Shown here piece after piece: positions 47,015 through 59,219 of a stretch of 64,000 nucleotides of DNA; the stretch's first letter is position 1; the number at the start of each line of letters is the position of its first letter. The stretch spans positions 37,334,144 through 37,398,143 of the forward strand of contig JARWKL010000008.1 of assembly GCA_029961685.1 (NCBI GenBank), read 5' to 3'. The notes under the pieces were generated by a model. The model had not been told where the DNA came from and did not search any database. It worked only from the letters and a program-made list of their open reading frames with translations. The translations under genes were made by a program, and so were the position numbers. Origin of the DNA: Aristolochia californica. Lineage: Eukaryota; Streptophyta; Magnoliopsida; Piperales; Aristolochiaceae.

Positions 47015-49320
47015 TTCCCAATTTGCTTAAAAATTACCCAAGTTTTATGAATAAAGCAAAATCAATTTTTAGTCTTAATCTTATACCTCTTTCAAGTTCT
47101 TGTTATCTTCAACCCATTCCATCCTTTTTTAGAGAAGATGTTCTCTTCTTGGACCATTCTTCTACTCCATTGGTATTAGAATGGTTTTTAGTTTCCTTGC
47201 ATATTCATAGATAAGGGTTGATACATATTTATTTCCATAAGCTAGGCAAACATTATTGGATATGGTGTCCTATTTATCTATAAATAGATCCACATCTATT
47301 TTCCATGAATTTCCATTATTTTCCACTTGTTTCTATGTGAACCGACCCATATGTGTCCTTAGGAACTGATAGATTGGTTTGTCCTGGCATTAATAGAGTT
47401 AGAGCATGGTTCAAAACTTCAGCTTTTTATTAAATGATCCTTTATATTATTATCTTAAAAAATACAATTTAAAGTTTGTGTCATAAATATTTTTAAACTC
47501 TAACTGAATTAAAATATATTCCTTTTGAATATTTATATGTAAAGATTATTAACTATACCATGATAATGTATGGCTGGATGCTCGTATGTTGTCTTGCATC
47601 ATATTTACTTCATCTTTTTATCTTTAGACCATCTTACTATAGTTTTAAGCTTAGACTATTTAAGACTTATTTTTTTTAAAAAATTAACAAGCATATGAGC
47701 TTTTTCTCATAACCTTTATTGAAGTCGATTTTGTTTGTATCAACCTAATGTTATCACAAGTTTTTTTATATAGAAAATCTTTGTAATTGATTATGTTTAG
47801 TTATTAATGTACTTTTTAGTGGTTTATTATTAAATATGTAAATTATAACTTGCATGTTTGTTCTAATAATAATTTTTTTTATATAATCTATAGTGCTTCG
47901 ATATATATTGTCTGCATAAACTTTCCTCTTGTGTCTATATTAAATTTCCTTTTTCACGAAGGCAGACAATTTATCTTTCATCAATATTTCAAAGTTTGCT
48001 TGGAGGTAAGCCTTTTCTGTCCCTTGTTCTCCCTCTTATTCTCTTTTATGCTCAAGGTATACCTCATTGTAAAAGGGGACTTTTTTGTTAAGTAGAGTTA
48101 GCTAATAGATGGAAAGGTGGTGAAGGTACATAAAAGGGTTTCTCTTTCTTCTCCTCACCATGAAGGTGGAAGGCATCTCCTCCTCTCTTATTTCTCCCTT
48201 TCATGCAATGAGAGCAAAATAAGTAACTAATGATGATGGAAACCAAGGGAAAGGATACCTGCAATGTTGTTTGTAGATATATAGTTCTAGATACAACATC
48301 CTCTTAAGATTTTATGCTACACTATGGAGAAACATAAATATCAATTTGCCCCTATTGAGGACTAGCTTCACCACTCAATTGAATTGTTATAGGTAAAACT
48401 AAATATGTTTCATTAGTTCATACTTTGCTAAAATGATTCTTCAATTCCACACATTAAAAGAAAAGAAAGTAGAACAAAAAAATTACCTTGTAACTAAGCA
48501 GATAACTTAATCCATTTACCATTTACTATTTTATTAAACATAAGAGAATCAAGTAATGGCTAATTTAACCAATTATTGATTATCCTCTAGCTCTAAAGAT
48601 ATAAAAGTAATTTTTAGTATATTGAGGATGTAAAGTAGAAGATAATGTCTTGATTTTTGTCATAACACAAAGAAGATAATCTTCCTTTAAATATTTATCA
48701 AGATGTTGTATTCTTTTAAGAAATTTGTGATGTATATGTCGTTATATAATGTTTTTATAGGTATTTAGGAATTATGGAAGGATGTCATGTTTTCCTTTTA
48801 ATTTATAAGAATTTTATAAAATGTTAATTTTTTACTAATTTTTTTGTTTTTATTTTTAGTTTGTCTGTTCGATAATGAGGTAAATGAATAAAAATAAAAT
48901 ATTATTATTTTAACTAGATAGTAAAATGGAATAACAAAAAGGTAATTAAAATACTATTCAAAATATCCCCCAATTCTTGAAGGGACACAACAAGTTTATA
49001 AGGATTCATCGAGTCTATAAATTCAAAATTAGGAACTGACTTGAATTCCTGACATTTCAAGTCGGGTTGACTTGCCCGAGTCCAAAGTCTTGACTCGATA
49101 GCCGATCTAGGTCAGGCTTAAATGGCAGACATGGTCCATAATAATTATTAAAAACAAGAAAAATAATTAAAAGTAGATTATAGAAAAGTTTATATTAAGA
49201 TATATAATAAGTCATTTCTTATCATTTTTTATGTATAAATTTGGCAATTTTGGTGCCTTTAAGGGATGTTTTGTTAGAAGAAAAAGAATACGCACACTTA
49301 GATAAAATTGTTTGGTAATT
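47015..49320. other. AT-rich intergenic DNA, no gene recognised
   Basis: Low-complexity AT-rich sequence with only short open frames. A T/C-rich stretch lies near 48000-48190. Nothing could be assigned. Confidence 0.45.
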
Positions 49321-49324
49321 GAGA

Positions 49325-49410
49325 GAAACATTAGTTTCTGTTGAATTTCTGAAAAAGAGACAAACTTCACTAACTTGTTGTAATTTGAGTACATGAGCCT
49401 CTAATAATAT
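49325..49410 (-). mobile_element. Minus-strand LTR fragment
   Basis: The phrases GTTGAATTTCTG, CTTCACTAACTTGTTGTAAT and GAGTACATGAGCCTC match the end of the minus-strand LTRs at 54736 and 63688. It is a short remnant abutting the 5' end of the next element. Confidence 0.6.
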
Positions 49411-49431
49411 TAGAGTAAATATGTAGAATCC

Positions 49432-52092
49432 TGTTGGAAGATAGGGCCCAAACCCATAAGAAGTAGGACCCACCATGATTACCACAAACTGGCACCCTTA
49501 TCACATAAGTTGCAAGATCAAGAAGGACTTACAAAAGTATTTTTATCTTAGGGTCATGACTAAGAAGAGTTTTAGTTTGAGTTATGTTTGTCTTTTATCA
49601 ATATTGAGTTATTTAATTATGCTAAGATTTATCTTTAAGTGTTAGAGTTTGGGTGTAATTGGGACAGTGATAGTTTTATTGTAATTGGACTCTACTACCT
49701 TCCTCTATTATAAATAGCGGTTCATGTACTCTATTACAGCAAGTTATTGATGTCAATGAAGTATTTTACTTTTTCATAAATTCAACATGGTATCAGAGCA
49801 GATTCTGTGAGTTGACTTGGTCAACCCGTAGAGGTAATGTGATTCTTTTCTCTAAACCCTAGGTCTAGGTTCGTAGTTATTTTTTTCAGTCCCTATACTT
49901 GTAGTTTTCTCGGAATTTTATAACCTCTATAAGGAGTTTTTCATATTAAAAATTATATATTGACGAAAAGATATTTGAGTCTACTTTCCAAAAAAAAAAT
50001 TATTTGTTCCAATCGAAGTTATCTATAGAGAGATATTTATATTTAAATGAGCGAAGGTCAGATTGCAAAAAGGTTCGAGCAATAGCAGCAAGTTTCAGAT
50101 TCTGAGGTATTTATTGCTATAAAGAACTAGACTTTATATAGAGAAATATATATAAAAAGAAAGATCTATAAGTCTATTCTTTTACCTATTCAACCAATTT
50201 TTTTATCTGAGTTATCTACAAAGAGAAATCGGTATTTGAATCAGAAAAGGTCAGATTGAAAAAGAGGTTCGAGCGGTAGAAGAAAACTTCAAGTTCTGAG
50301 GTATTTTATGCTATCAAGAAAGAGACTTTATATGGAGGATTATATATCAAAAGAAATATCTATAAGTATATTTTCTTACCTATTCAACTAATTCTCGATA
50401 TGATTTTTTTATAAAGAGATATTGATCTTGGAAGAGGCAATGGTCATTCTGGAAAAAAAAAAGGAGAAACCATACGTAGTTAGGCTAGATGACAAAGACC
50501 GAAATCTATCAGATTATTTATCTTCTTATAATTATATTTTATGAAGAGATATTATACTTAGATGAAAATTATTTATGTTTAATTTTAGACGAAGAGAATT
50601 TCATGTCAATCTGATCTATATTTAAAGATATATTCGCATTGGAAGAATAAAAGGTCATGCTGGTATTCTATTGTATTAAAAAATCCGAATTTATGCCCAT
50701 TGTTTTGAGTCACTTTTTGAGTTGATATATCAGGAAAATATCTCACTTCTCCCTGGTTTGAGGGTTTATTTATACATCTATGTTATTTGAGCTTATTGCT
50801 ACATCTATGATATTTGGTTCAAGCTGGGATCACTGCCATTACCTCTCAGCTTGAGGGGGAGAAGTAGAAGAAGTACAAGAAAGAGGTATTTTATTTCATA
50901 TGTTGTGAATAAGTTTATGTGACCAAAATATTCAAGAAAGGGGGAGCACAAAATATGAAGCTTGTGCATCTAAGAAGAAATTTTTATATCGAATTATTTC
51001 ATGGGTTCTTTTACAAAGTTTATTATTTGGTTCATGTTATATTTGTTGAAAAATGGTCGTGTTATATACAACTGCAATTATTGTGTCTCTTTAGGGACAT
51101 TCTTATTGAAGAAGAGGTGACCTCATATCATCATTTATCTTACTCCGTAAAAAAAAATATCACAGTTGGGAAACCATGATGAAGGATACCCTATAAAAAA
51201 ATATCATAGGTGGGAAACCATGATAGGCGTTCTCAAAAAAATAAAAATATCATGGTTGGGAAACCATGACGGAGGATACCTTGTAAAAAAATATCACGGT
51301 TGGGAGTCAATGACGGATGAACTTATTATTACATCGACGTAACCCCCCCTGTGTAATAGCTTTTATGACTCCTACAACTTGAGAGTCGTTGTCATATGGA
51401 GGGACACGATGGTGGACACTTTAGAGCAATGCCAATAGACACACTATCGATAGAAGCAGATAGAAGACGAACTGCCCTACATCCAGCATTAGGATTGGAG
51501 TATGGAGCAATGGCTTACCGGCTAGGAGTATTTTTACTCTTACTTATATTATGCCAACAGGCATATTGAAGATGTGCCATTTTATACAAAAATATTCTAT
51601 AGTTCATTTGCAGCAAGTTGGGAGTTCGTGTTGTTCTCTCACCCCCAGCTTGAGGGGGAGTGTTGGAAGATAGGGCCCAAGCCGACACGACCAAGAGAGA
51701 CCCACATATATAAGAGTATTATAAGATGGGCCACACGACCAAAGAAGGCCCACAAGATGGGCCCAAACCCATAAGAAGTAGGACCCAACATGATTACCAC
51801 AAGCTGACATCCTTATCACATAAGTTAGAAGATCAAGAAGGACTCACAAAAGTATCTTTATCTTAGGGTCACGACCAAGAAGAGTTTTAGTTTGAGTTAT
51901 GTTTGTCTTTTATCGATATTGAGTTATTTAATTATGCTAGGACTTATCTTTAAGTGTTAGAGTTTGGGTGTAATTGGGACAAGGGTAGTTTTATTGTAAT
52001 TGGACTCTACTACCTTCCTCTATTATAAATAGAGGTTCATGTACTCTGATTACAACAAGTTATTGATGTCAATGAAGTATTTCACTTTTCCA
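49432..52092 (+). mobile_element. Non-autonomous LTR retroelement without gag-pol
   Basis: The 5' LTR is 49432-49787 (TGTTGGAAGATAGGG...AAATTCAACA), the PBS TGGTATCAGAGC is at 49788-49799, the interior runs 49800-51650, the polypurine tract TTGAGGGGGAG is at 51650-51660, and the 3' LTR runs from 51661 to about 52092 (its last ~15 bases are missing). LTRs differ by roughly 6% by eye over shared sequence, so it is older than the copia at 41841. The 5' LTR lacks about 85 bp present in the 3' LTR, lost between two GGGCCCAA repeats. TATAAATAG boxes lie near 49711 and 52024. The interior encodes nothing recognisable, but blocks recur in the elements at 4205 and 21217 and in inverted copies at 53420-54735 and 61866-63687. 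Confidence 0.85.
51146..51320 (+). repeat. Four ~50-bp tandem units inside LTR element
   Basis: Units share AAAAAATATCA(C/T), GGTTGGGAAACCATGA and GGAGGATACC, occurring four times between 51146 and 51320. An inverted, shorter array with CCCAATC.TGATATTTTTTAGAGTTAAAT lies at about 53450-53570 in the oppositely oriented relative. Confidence 0.8.
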
Positions 52093-52199
52093 AAGATCGA
52101 TCCTAGCCAAAGAGCTTCTTAATGGCTAGAGAGTTGTGGTGGTCCATTGCAAGGAGATCTGCCTTTCCAACGGCCTTGTCTAGCAGAAAATGAAGTACC

Positions 52200-53323
52200 T
52201 GATAGAGATAAAGAAGATAAGGATAAGAGAAATTGAGATTTTCTCAAATTGTAACTCTATAGTCATATATACTTGTAACTCTACAGTCATGTAAACTCTC
52301 TTAGAGATAATCATTATCATTTAAAACCTTATCATTTTGTAACTTATAAATAATGGTATCAATGAATGTAAAGCATCAGGATATTTATTTATCTCCTCCA
52401 CCAACCGATGCAAAGCCTGTAGCTACACCGCTTGACAAATCATCTACACTCACACTTCAGTCTGGCACAACACTCTTCGATGCATCTGAATATCGAATTG
52501 TTGTTGAGAGTCTGCAATATTTGTCTCTTACTCATCCAGACATTGCTTACGTGGTAAATAAGTTATCTTAGTTTATGCATTGCCCCACTACTGATCACTA
52601 GGATGCTGTCAAACATTTGTTACGATATCTCTGTGGGAATTTGGATCATGGTATTGTCTTACATCGAAAATATTCCTTGTCCCTTCATGCGATCTTTGAT
52701 GTTGATTGGGCAGGTAACAAGGATGATTTCATTTCAACTGGTGCCTATATTGTTTACCTAGGTCGCAATCCTATCTCTTGGAGTTCTAAGAAGCAACGGA
52801 CTGTGGGTCGATCCTCTACTGAGGTGGAATATCAATTTGTTGTAACCACTGCATCTGAGATCCATTGGATTTGCTCTCTTCTCACTGACCTTGGTGTTTT
52901 TCTTCCTCAACAACCGGTTTTTTATTTTGACAATATCAGTGCTATAAATTTATGCTCTAATCCAGTCTTTCACTCATCCATGAAACATGTAGCTTTGAAT
53001 TACCATTTTATTTGAGAACACGTTCAAAGTGGTGCTCATCGGGTGACTCATGTCTCCTCTGCTGATCAATTAGCAGATGCTCTCACTAAACTGCTCCCTC
53101 TTCTTGAAGATCAAGATTGGAATCTCCTCTCGGAGCTTTATCTTGCGGAGGCATGATAGAGATAGGATAAGAGAAGTTTGAGATTTTCTCAACTTGTAAA
53201 TCTACAGTCATGTAAACTCTCTTAGAGATAATCATTATCATGTAAAACCTTATAATTCTGTAACCTATAAATAACGGTATCAATGAATGTAAAGCATCCG
53301 TTTATTTATTTATCTCCTTCTAT
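52200..53323 (+). mobile_element. Internally deleted copia with LTRs and TSD
   Basis: The left LTR (52200 to about 52385) and the right LTR (53154-53323) start TGATAGAGATA and share CTCTTAGAGATAATCATTATCAT and a TATAAATAA box. GTACC flanks the element on both sides (52195-52199 and 53324-53328), a 5-bp target duplication. Between the LTRs only the end of pol is left: an RT tail (LTHPDIAYVVNKLS, LLRYLCGNLDHGIVLH) and RNase H (DVDWAGNKDDFISTGAY, ISWSSKKQRTVGRSSTEVEY, FDNISAINLCSNPVFH, SADQLADALTK near 53075). PBS, gag, protease, integrase and most of RT are missing, and stops remain near 52571, 52602 and 53015. Confidence 0.85.
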
Positions 53324-53419
53324 AGTACCATCGTTTCCTCTGCAAGCGAATGAACACCAAGTGGTAGGAATAATAAAAGCCATTACAGGGGAAGGGGGTG
53401 GAGGTTAGTGGGCTTATTT

Positions 53420-55169
53420 ATAATAATGTCCCAATCAGGACACTGACTCTCATGGTATCCCAACTGTGATATTTTTTAGAGTTAAATTTATCATGGTGTC
53501 CCAATCCGGGCACCGATTCTCATGTTGTCCCAATCATGATATTTTTTAGAGTTAAATAAATTATGGTATGAGAAAAGTTATTGAGGACACCTCTTCTTCA
53601 ATAATAATGTCTCATCCAAAGAGACATAATAGCAGCAACTGTAATGTAACATGGCCATCTTCCAATATATATAACACGAACCAAAATAATAAACCTTGTA
53701 GAAGGACCCATGAAATAATCATAATCTGATATAAATATTTTTTATTAGATGCATACGCTTCATCTTTTGTGCTTCTCCTTTCTTGAATATTTTGCTTACA
53801 TAAACTTATCCACAACATATGGAATAAAATACTCTTTTTTGTACTTCTTCTACTTCTCCCCCTCAAGCTGGGAGGTAATGGTAGTGATCCCATCTTGAAC
53901 CAAATATCATAAATGAAGAAATAAGTCCAAATAACATAGATGTAGTAATAAACCCTTAAACCAAGGAGAAGTGAGATATTTTCCTGATATAGCAACTCAA
54001 GCAGTGACGCAAAACAATGGTCTAAATTTCGGATTTTCCAATGGAACAAAATACCTGCATGACCTTTGATTCTTCTAATGTGAATATATATTTAAATATA
54101 GATCAGATTGACATGAAATTTTCTCTATATTAAACTAGACATATATATCTTTCATCTATGTATAACTTCTCTTCATAAAATATAATTATCTGAAGATAAA
54201 TAATCTGATAGATTTTGGTCTCTATCATCTCGCCGAACTAAGTACTATTTCTCTTTTTTTTCAGCATGACCATTCACTCTTCCAAAATAAATATTTTCTT
54301 ATAAAAAAGTTAGATAGAGAATAAGTTGAATAAGTAAGAAAATAGACTTACATATCTTTCTTTTGATATATAATTCTTCATATAAAGTCTCTTTCTTGAT
54401 AGGATAAATACCTCGGAAGTTGAAGTTTTCTGCAATTGCTCGAACATCTTTTGCAATCTGACCTTTGCTGCTTTAAATATCGATTTTTCTTTGTAGATAA
54501 CTCATATCGAAAAAATTATTTTTTTCTTTGGAAATTAGACTCAAATATCTTTCCGTCAATATAAATTTGCAATATGAAACACTTATTATAGAGGTAAAAG
54601 ACATAAAACCCTAACTACTGTAGGTACTGAAAAAAATAACTACGAACCCTAACTGCTAAAGATGATAGATCAGAAAAGAGAATCTCATTATCTTTGTGGG
54701 TTGACCGTCAACTCACAGAACCTGGTTTGATACCATGTTGAATTTTTGGAAGAGATAAATACTTCATTTACTTTATTAACTTATTATAATCAAACTACAT
54801 AAACCTCTATTTATAATAGAGGAAGGTAGTAGAGTCCAATTACAATAAAACTACATTTGTCCAAATTACACCAAACTCAAACTTTAAGTCCTAACATAAT
54901 TAAATAACTCAATATAGATAAAATAAAAATATAACTCAAACTAGAACTCTTCTAGGACGTGATCATAAGATAAAGATGCCTTTGTGAGTCCTTCTTGATC
55001 TTCCAACTTATGTGACAAGGATGCCATCTTGTGGTAATCATGGTGGGTCCTACTTCTTATGTGCTTGGGCACATCTTGTGGGCCTTCCTTGGTCATGTGA
55101 CCCATCTTATAATACTCTTAGATATGTGGGCCTTCCTTTGTCGTGTGAGCTTGGGCCTATCTTTCAACA
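53420..55169 (-). mobile_element. Minus-strand relative of the 49432 element
   Basis: The LTR lies at 54736-55169 (minus strand TGTTGAAAGATAGGCCC...AATTCAACA). The PBS on the minus strand is TGGTATCAAACC (54735-54724). The interior runs left to about 53420 and contains the CTTGAGGGGGAG run (about 53860) and the disordered tandem units, matching 50840-51320 in inverted orientation. The 3' LTR is not found; the left end stops near 53420. With 49432-52092 it forms a large imperfect inverted repeat. Confidence 0.8.
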
Positions 55170-55682
55170 AGACGGACTCTAGGTTTAAGGTGGAAGAAGA
55201 AAGAGAGAAGAGAGAGAAGAGAGAGAAAGGAAAAGGATGGGAGAGAGGAGAGTTTGGATTAAGGGAAGAAGAGAATGTGTCAAGGGAGAAGAGAGGGTGG
55301 TTGGACGATTTCTCAAAGAGAGGAGAAGACTTGAATGCCTTACTTCTTAGCCAATTCTCTTATTTATCGTGTTACGAAACCCTTAGGGTTACAACTCAAT
55401 ATATTAAAAGACATAATAAGACAACGTATTTAAATCTTCATGCCATCCTTATGGAACATACCATAAATAACCACTTTGCCACTCTTTTGATGTGTGGGCT
55501 TCTAGCCTTGAGCTTGTGGGCTTGAGCCCATCTTCCAACAACTAGATAGGAAAATAGACAACGGAGAGGGCGAAGTAACGAAGATTCTAATAAATAAAAA
55601 GGTTAACCCACTATACAACTAGGAATGGGAATTCTAAAAGAAACCATAGCTATGAATCCTGAAAATCAATGCTATGATACCA
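55170..55682 (-). mobile_element. Further minus-strand LTR and leader
   Basis: A minus-strand LTR starts TGTTGGAAGATGGGC at 55540 and runs left to about 55170, including a purine-rich block on the + strand (55187-55270). 55541-55670 resembles an LTR-element leader, and GCTATGATACCA at 55671-55682 is, on the minus strand, the PBS-like TGGTATCATAGC belonging to the LTR that follows. The exact number of insertions here is uncertain. Confidence 0.55.
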
Positions 55683-56004
55683 TATTGATTTTGACCTATT
55701 TGGAGAAAATAGGAGGAAAAATGGTTATGAACTTATGTCCTAACCCTCCCCTGAAGTTTAATTTATAGATTGATAAATTAAAATATTATAATTATACCCT
55801 AAAAAATTAAACTAATTACATCAATGCCATCTCTATGAGATGACTCTTTATTTTCCATTATGTCATCACTATGTGGGTTTGTGGGCTTGAGTCCATCTTC
55901 CACCCCTCTTGGATGTGTGGGTCTTCCTCGGTCTTGAGTTCATCTTCCACACACTTGGACTTGCGGGTCTTACTTGGTCGTGTGAGATTGGGCCCATCTT
56001 TTAA
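55683..56004 (-). mobile_element. Minus-strand LTR of the 21217-type family
   Basis: Contains, inverted, the phrases of the LTR at 21325-21663: CATCAATGCCATCTCTATGAGATGA, ATAGATTGATAAATT and GGGCCCATCTT. A PBS-like sequence abuts it at 55671-55682. Confidence 0.7.
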
Positions 56005-56650
56005 GATAACATAATTAAACAACTGACCGTAAAAGGAATACTAACATAACTAAAACACCTTTTAACTGAAACTCTTATGTGAAACCTCATTTCATAATAA
56101 TTTTGGCTCTGTAAGATTTCTTATTATGAGAATCATGTAAGGCTCTTCCATATCTGGTCTTCAACACTCCCCCTCAAGCTAAAGTTTTCAGCTTGCAACG
56201 AAAAAGATTTTTGGTCTTTAATTTTCTTTTGTTGAAAAATAATTTCTTCACAAATGCAATTTTTCATAGATGCAAAAACTTATCTTTTATGCTTCCCCTT
56301 TCTTGAATATTTTGGTCACATAAAAATTACCACAACATGTAGAATAAAATATATCTTTCTTATACTTTTTCTACTTCTCCCCCTCAAGGTGAAAGGTATC
56401 GGTGTAATCCCAACTTGAAACAAAAACATATATGTATTTATTATCTCCTCCATCAAGATGTCCCGAGGATAAAAATTCAACCGGACACAAACTCTATGGT
56501 TGATGTATGTATAAAAAAGTTTGAAACCAATATCATAGGATTTCAAATAAAAGTACTGATAATAATCACTAAAAAAGATAATGCTTGTGACTTAAAAGGA
56601 CGACGAAAAAAACCCACTTAAGAGTACTCATAATTTTTTTTAATGGACTT
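56005..56650 (-). mobile_element. Minus-strand LTR element 3' part (LTR, PPT, interior)
   Basis: The polypurine tract reads, on the minus strand, TTGAGGGGGAG (about 56180-56170), followed by an LTR starting TGTTGAAGACC at 56169 that runs left to about 56005. The interior runs right to about 56650 and includes a second CTTGAGGGGGAG-like run near 56385. The same interior order is seen at 61866-62160. No coding sequence. Confidence 0.7.
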
Positions 56651-56659
56651 AATGAAGAT

Positions 56660-58985
56660 ATCCCTTCCCTTGAGTCTATATTTATAGTTGATGAAGGAAG
56701 GTTACAATGACTACATTTCTCTTAGGCTACAAGCTCTCAAAGGAAGAAGACATAAGTAGACATACATCAACTTCTCTAATTACACCCTTGTGCCATCCTT
56801 ATGAGACAGACACTAATTTACACCATTTGCCATCTCTTTAACTTCCAACTCTCCCCCTGAAGTTGGGGGAGAGAAAATTTCGTAAATACCCAGTTTGTTG
56901 AATATAGTGGTCTGTATCTTGGATGTGACCTGCTTCAAGAGTATATCTGTTGTTTGTTCTTCAGATGAAATATGTTTGAGTGATATAATGCCAGCTTGAA
57001 AAAAAATTGTACGAAGTGGCAATCTACCTCAACATGTTTTGTTTTTAAGTAGAATACTGGATTTGAAGTAATGTGGAGAGCTCCATAGGAGTCTTTTTGT
57101 GGAATCCTAATTCAGTGCGGAGAGATTTGATCCATAGAAGCTCACTAACTGCATGGGTCATAGACCTGTTTTCTGCTTCAGTATTGGATCTAGAAACTAC
57201 ATTCCATTTTTTACTCCTCTATGTAACTGCTCCCCTCAAACTAAGGTACAATGCCCAGAGGTGGATTTCCTGTTATCAGGTGATCCAACCCAATCAGCAT
57301 CCGTAAATCCTTCAAAGTTGAGGTGACCGTGATATTTATATAGAAGTCCCTTGTCAGGAGCTCCTTTTAAGTATCAGAAGATTCTCCTCAGGGCTTACCT
57401 GTGAATAACTTGTGGGTTATCCATGTACTGACTAACCTCATTTATGACATATGCTAAATCCAGTCAGGTTACTGTAAGGTAGATGAGTTTCCCAACAAGT
57501 CTTTGATATTTTCCTACATTCACATCTTCGTCGGAGCTTGAACACAACTTGGTGTTAGCATCCATAAGAGTATCTATCGGTTGATGTCCCATCATCCTTG
57601 TGTCCTCTAGCAAATTAAGAACATACTTCCTCTGAGATAAGAAAATCCCATGTTTTGACTGGAAAAACCTCAATGCCCAAAAAATATTTCAGAAGTCCAA
57701 GGTCTTTTGTTTTGAATTTCTTGCATATATTTGCATTGACTTCTTGTATTCATTTTACATCATTACCATTTAAGACAATATAATCTACATAAACTATCAG
57801 TAATACACTTCCCTTCGAGGTGTTCTTGGAAAATACAAAATGATCAACAAAGCATCTATGGAATCCAAACCACAACATAACTTGGCTAAACTTGTTGAAC
57901 CAAGCCCAAAGAGACTGTTTTAAGCCGCATTGTGATTTCAATCTGCATACAAAATCTCCCTCAACAAAAAAACTAGGTCGTTGATGCATATAAATCTCCT
58001 CCTTAATATGACCATTTTAAAAGGTATTTTTCACTTCGAGTTGATAGACCAGCCAAGAAGAATTTACAACAAGTGATAATAGGATTCATATCAAATTTAA
58101 CTTGGTCACTAGGGAGAATGTGTCCTTATAATCAACTCCATAGCACTAAGTGTAACATTTGGTGACAAGATGAGTTTCAAGATGAGTCATGAAACCATAG
58201 GGATTGTGCTTGATGGTAAAAACCCACTTACAACCCACATATTTTTTCTCAGTAGGAAATGGAACCAAGTTTCATGTCTGATTCTCATGTAGTATTCATT
58301 TCCTCTTTCCTTATTGTCTTCCATCTTGGATGTCTTATAGCCTCCTGAAATGCTTATGGGATAGATAAAGAGGAGATGGATGCAAGAAATCGACAACATG
58401 AAGAAGACAACCGATTGTGAGAAACAAAGTTTGATATAAGATGAGAAGTGGAGGGCCTGGTGAAAGTCCTAGGCTCCTTTAGTAGAGCTATGGGCCTAGT
58501 ATCAAATTTTAGTCCAAATATGATAGGTGAAAAGGATTTACCTCGGAGGAATTTGTAAACTCCATAGGTGTGGTATTGGTTGCAGTTTCAGGGGGTGGAA
58601 GAAGATCTACATCAAGTGGCACAACAGATCTCGGAGTTGATTGAACCGATGAAAGACTCGGAGGAGCATCTTTGGAAGAGTAAAAAGATGTGTCTTAAAA
58701 CCAAGTAACATGTCTAGAGATAAGTACCTTCTAAAGAGAATAATTATAATCGACATAACCTTTTTGAGTACGAGAGTAACATAAGAAGATAATTTTAAGA
58801 GACTTAGGATCAAACTTACTCTTCCAGAGGGATGTGATATGAATAAAGAATGTGCTATTGGAATCCGTAATAGTGAATTCTAATCCAGAATTTACAACAT
58901 GCAAGAATATTAGGATTGAATACATACCTGAATCCATTCCTTGAATTTCGTCTTTCTTATGCGGAATTTTCTGTGACGAACGATA
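56660..58985 (-). mobile_element. Minus-strand copia remnant (integrase, RT, RNase H, LTR)
   Basis: Minus-strand order: integrase C-terminus (FDPKSLKIIFLCYSRTQKGY, 58830-58750); an RT start region degraded at 58400-58000; RT pieces at 57989-57750 (CGLKQSLWAWFNKFSQV, with YVDYIVLNGND, where the second Asp of the YVDD catalytic box is Tyr) and 57673-57464 (GIFLSQRKYVLNLLEDTRM, YQRLVGKLIYL); RNase H pieces near 57290-57060; and an RNase H end at 56990-56850 ([17 protein letters not shown]). The polypurine tract CAGGGGGAGAG (about 56857) precedes an LTR running left to about 56660. Many stops and frameshifts. Confidence 0.8.
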
Positions 58986-59219
58986 AGAACGGATATTGAT
59001 GTTGTGGTCTTCCTCAACTAAATCGCCTTATTCCTCAATGGGACCTTCGTCTCTCTTCTGGATGGGGAGAAGAAAAACTATGTGTGATTTAGTATATTGG
59101 GGACCATAACCATGTTGTGTCTCTTTATATAGGGTTCCCATAATTCCCTATGGTATCTACTCAATTGGCCCATTCCTTAATGGGGTTAACAAAATTAGAT
59201 CACATAATTTCCGCTGGGA
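58986..59219. other. Unassigned sequence before the GC-rich minisatellite
   Basis: A TATATAGGG box near 59139 and a PBS-like ATGGTATCTACTC near 59150 suggest another LTR end on the + strand, but no partner LTR was found. Confidence 0.3.

Noticed and set aside
55031..55525. 164-codon + strand open frame
   Set aside because: It overlaps minus-strand LTR sequence and a purine-rich tract; the Glu/Arg/Lys-rich middle is low complexity.
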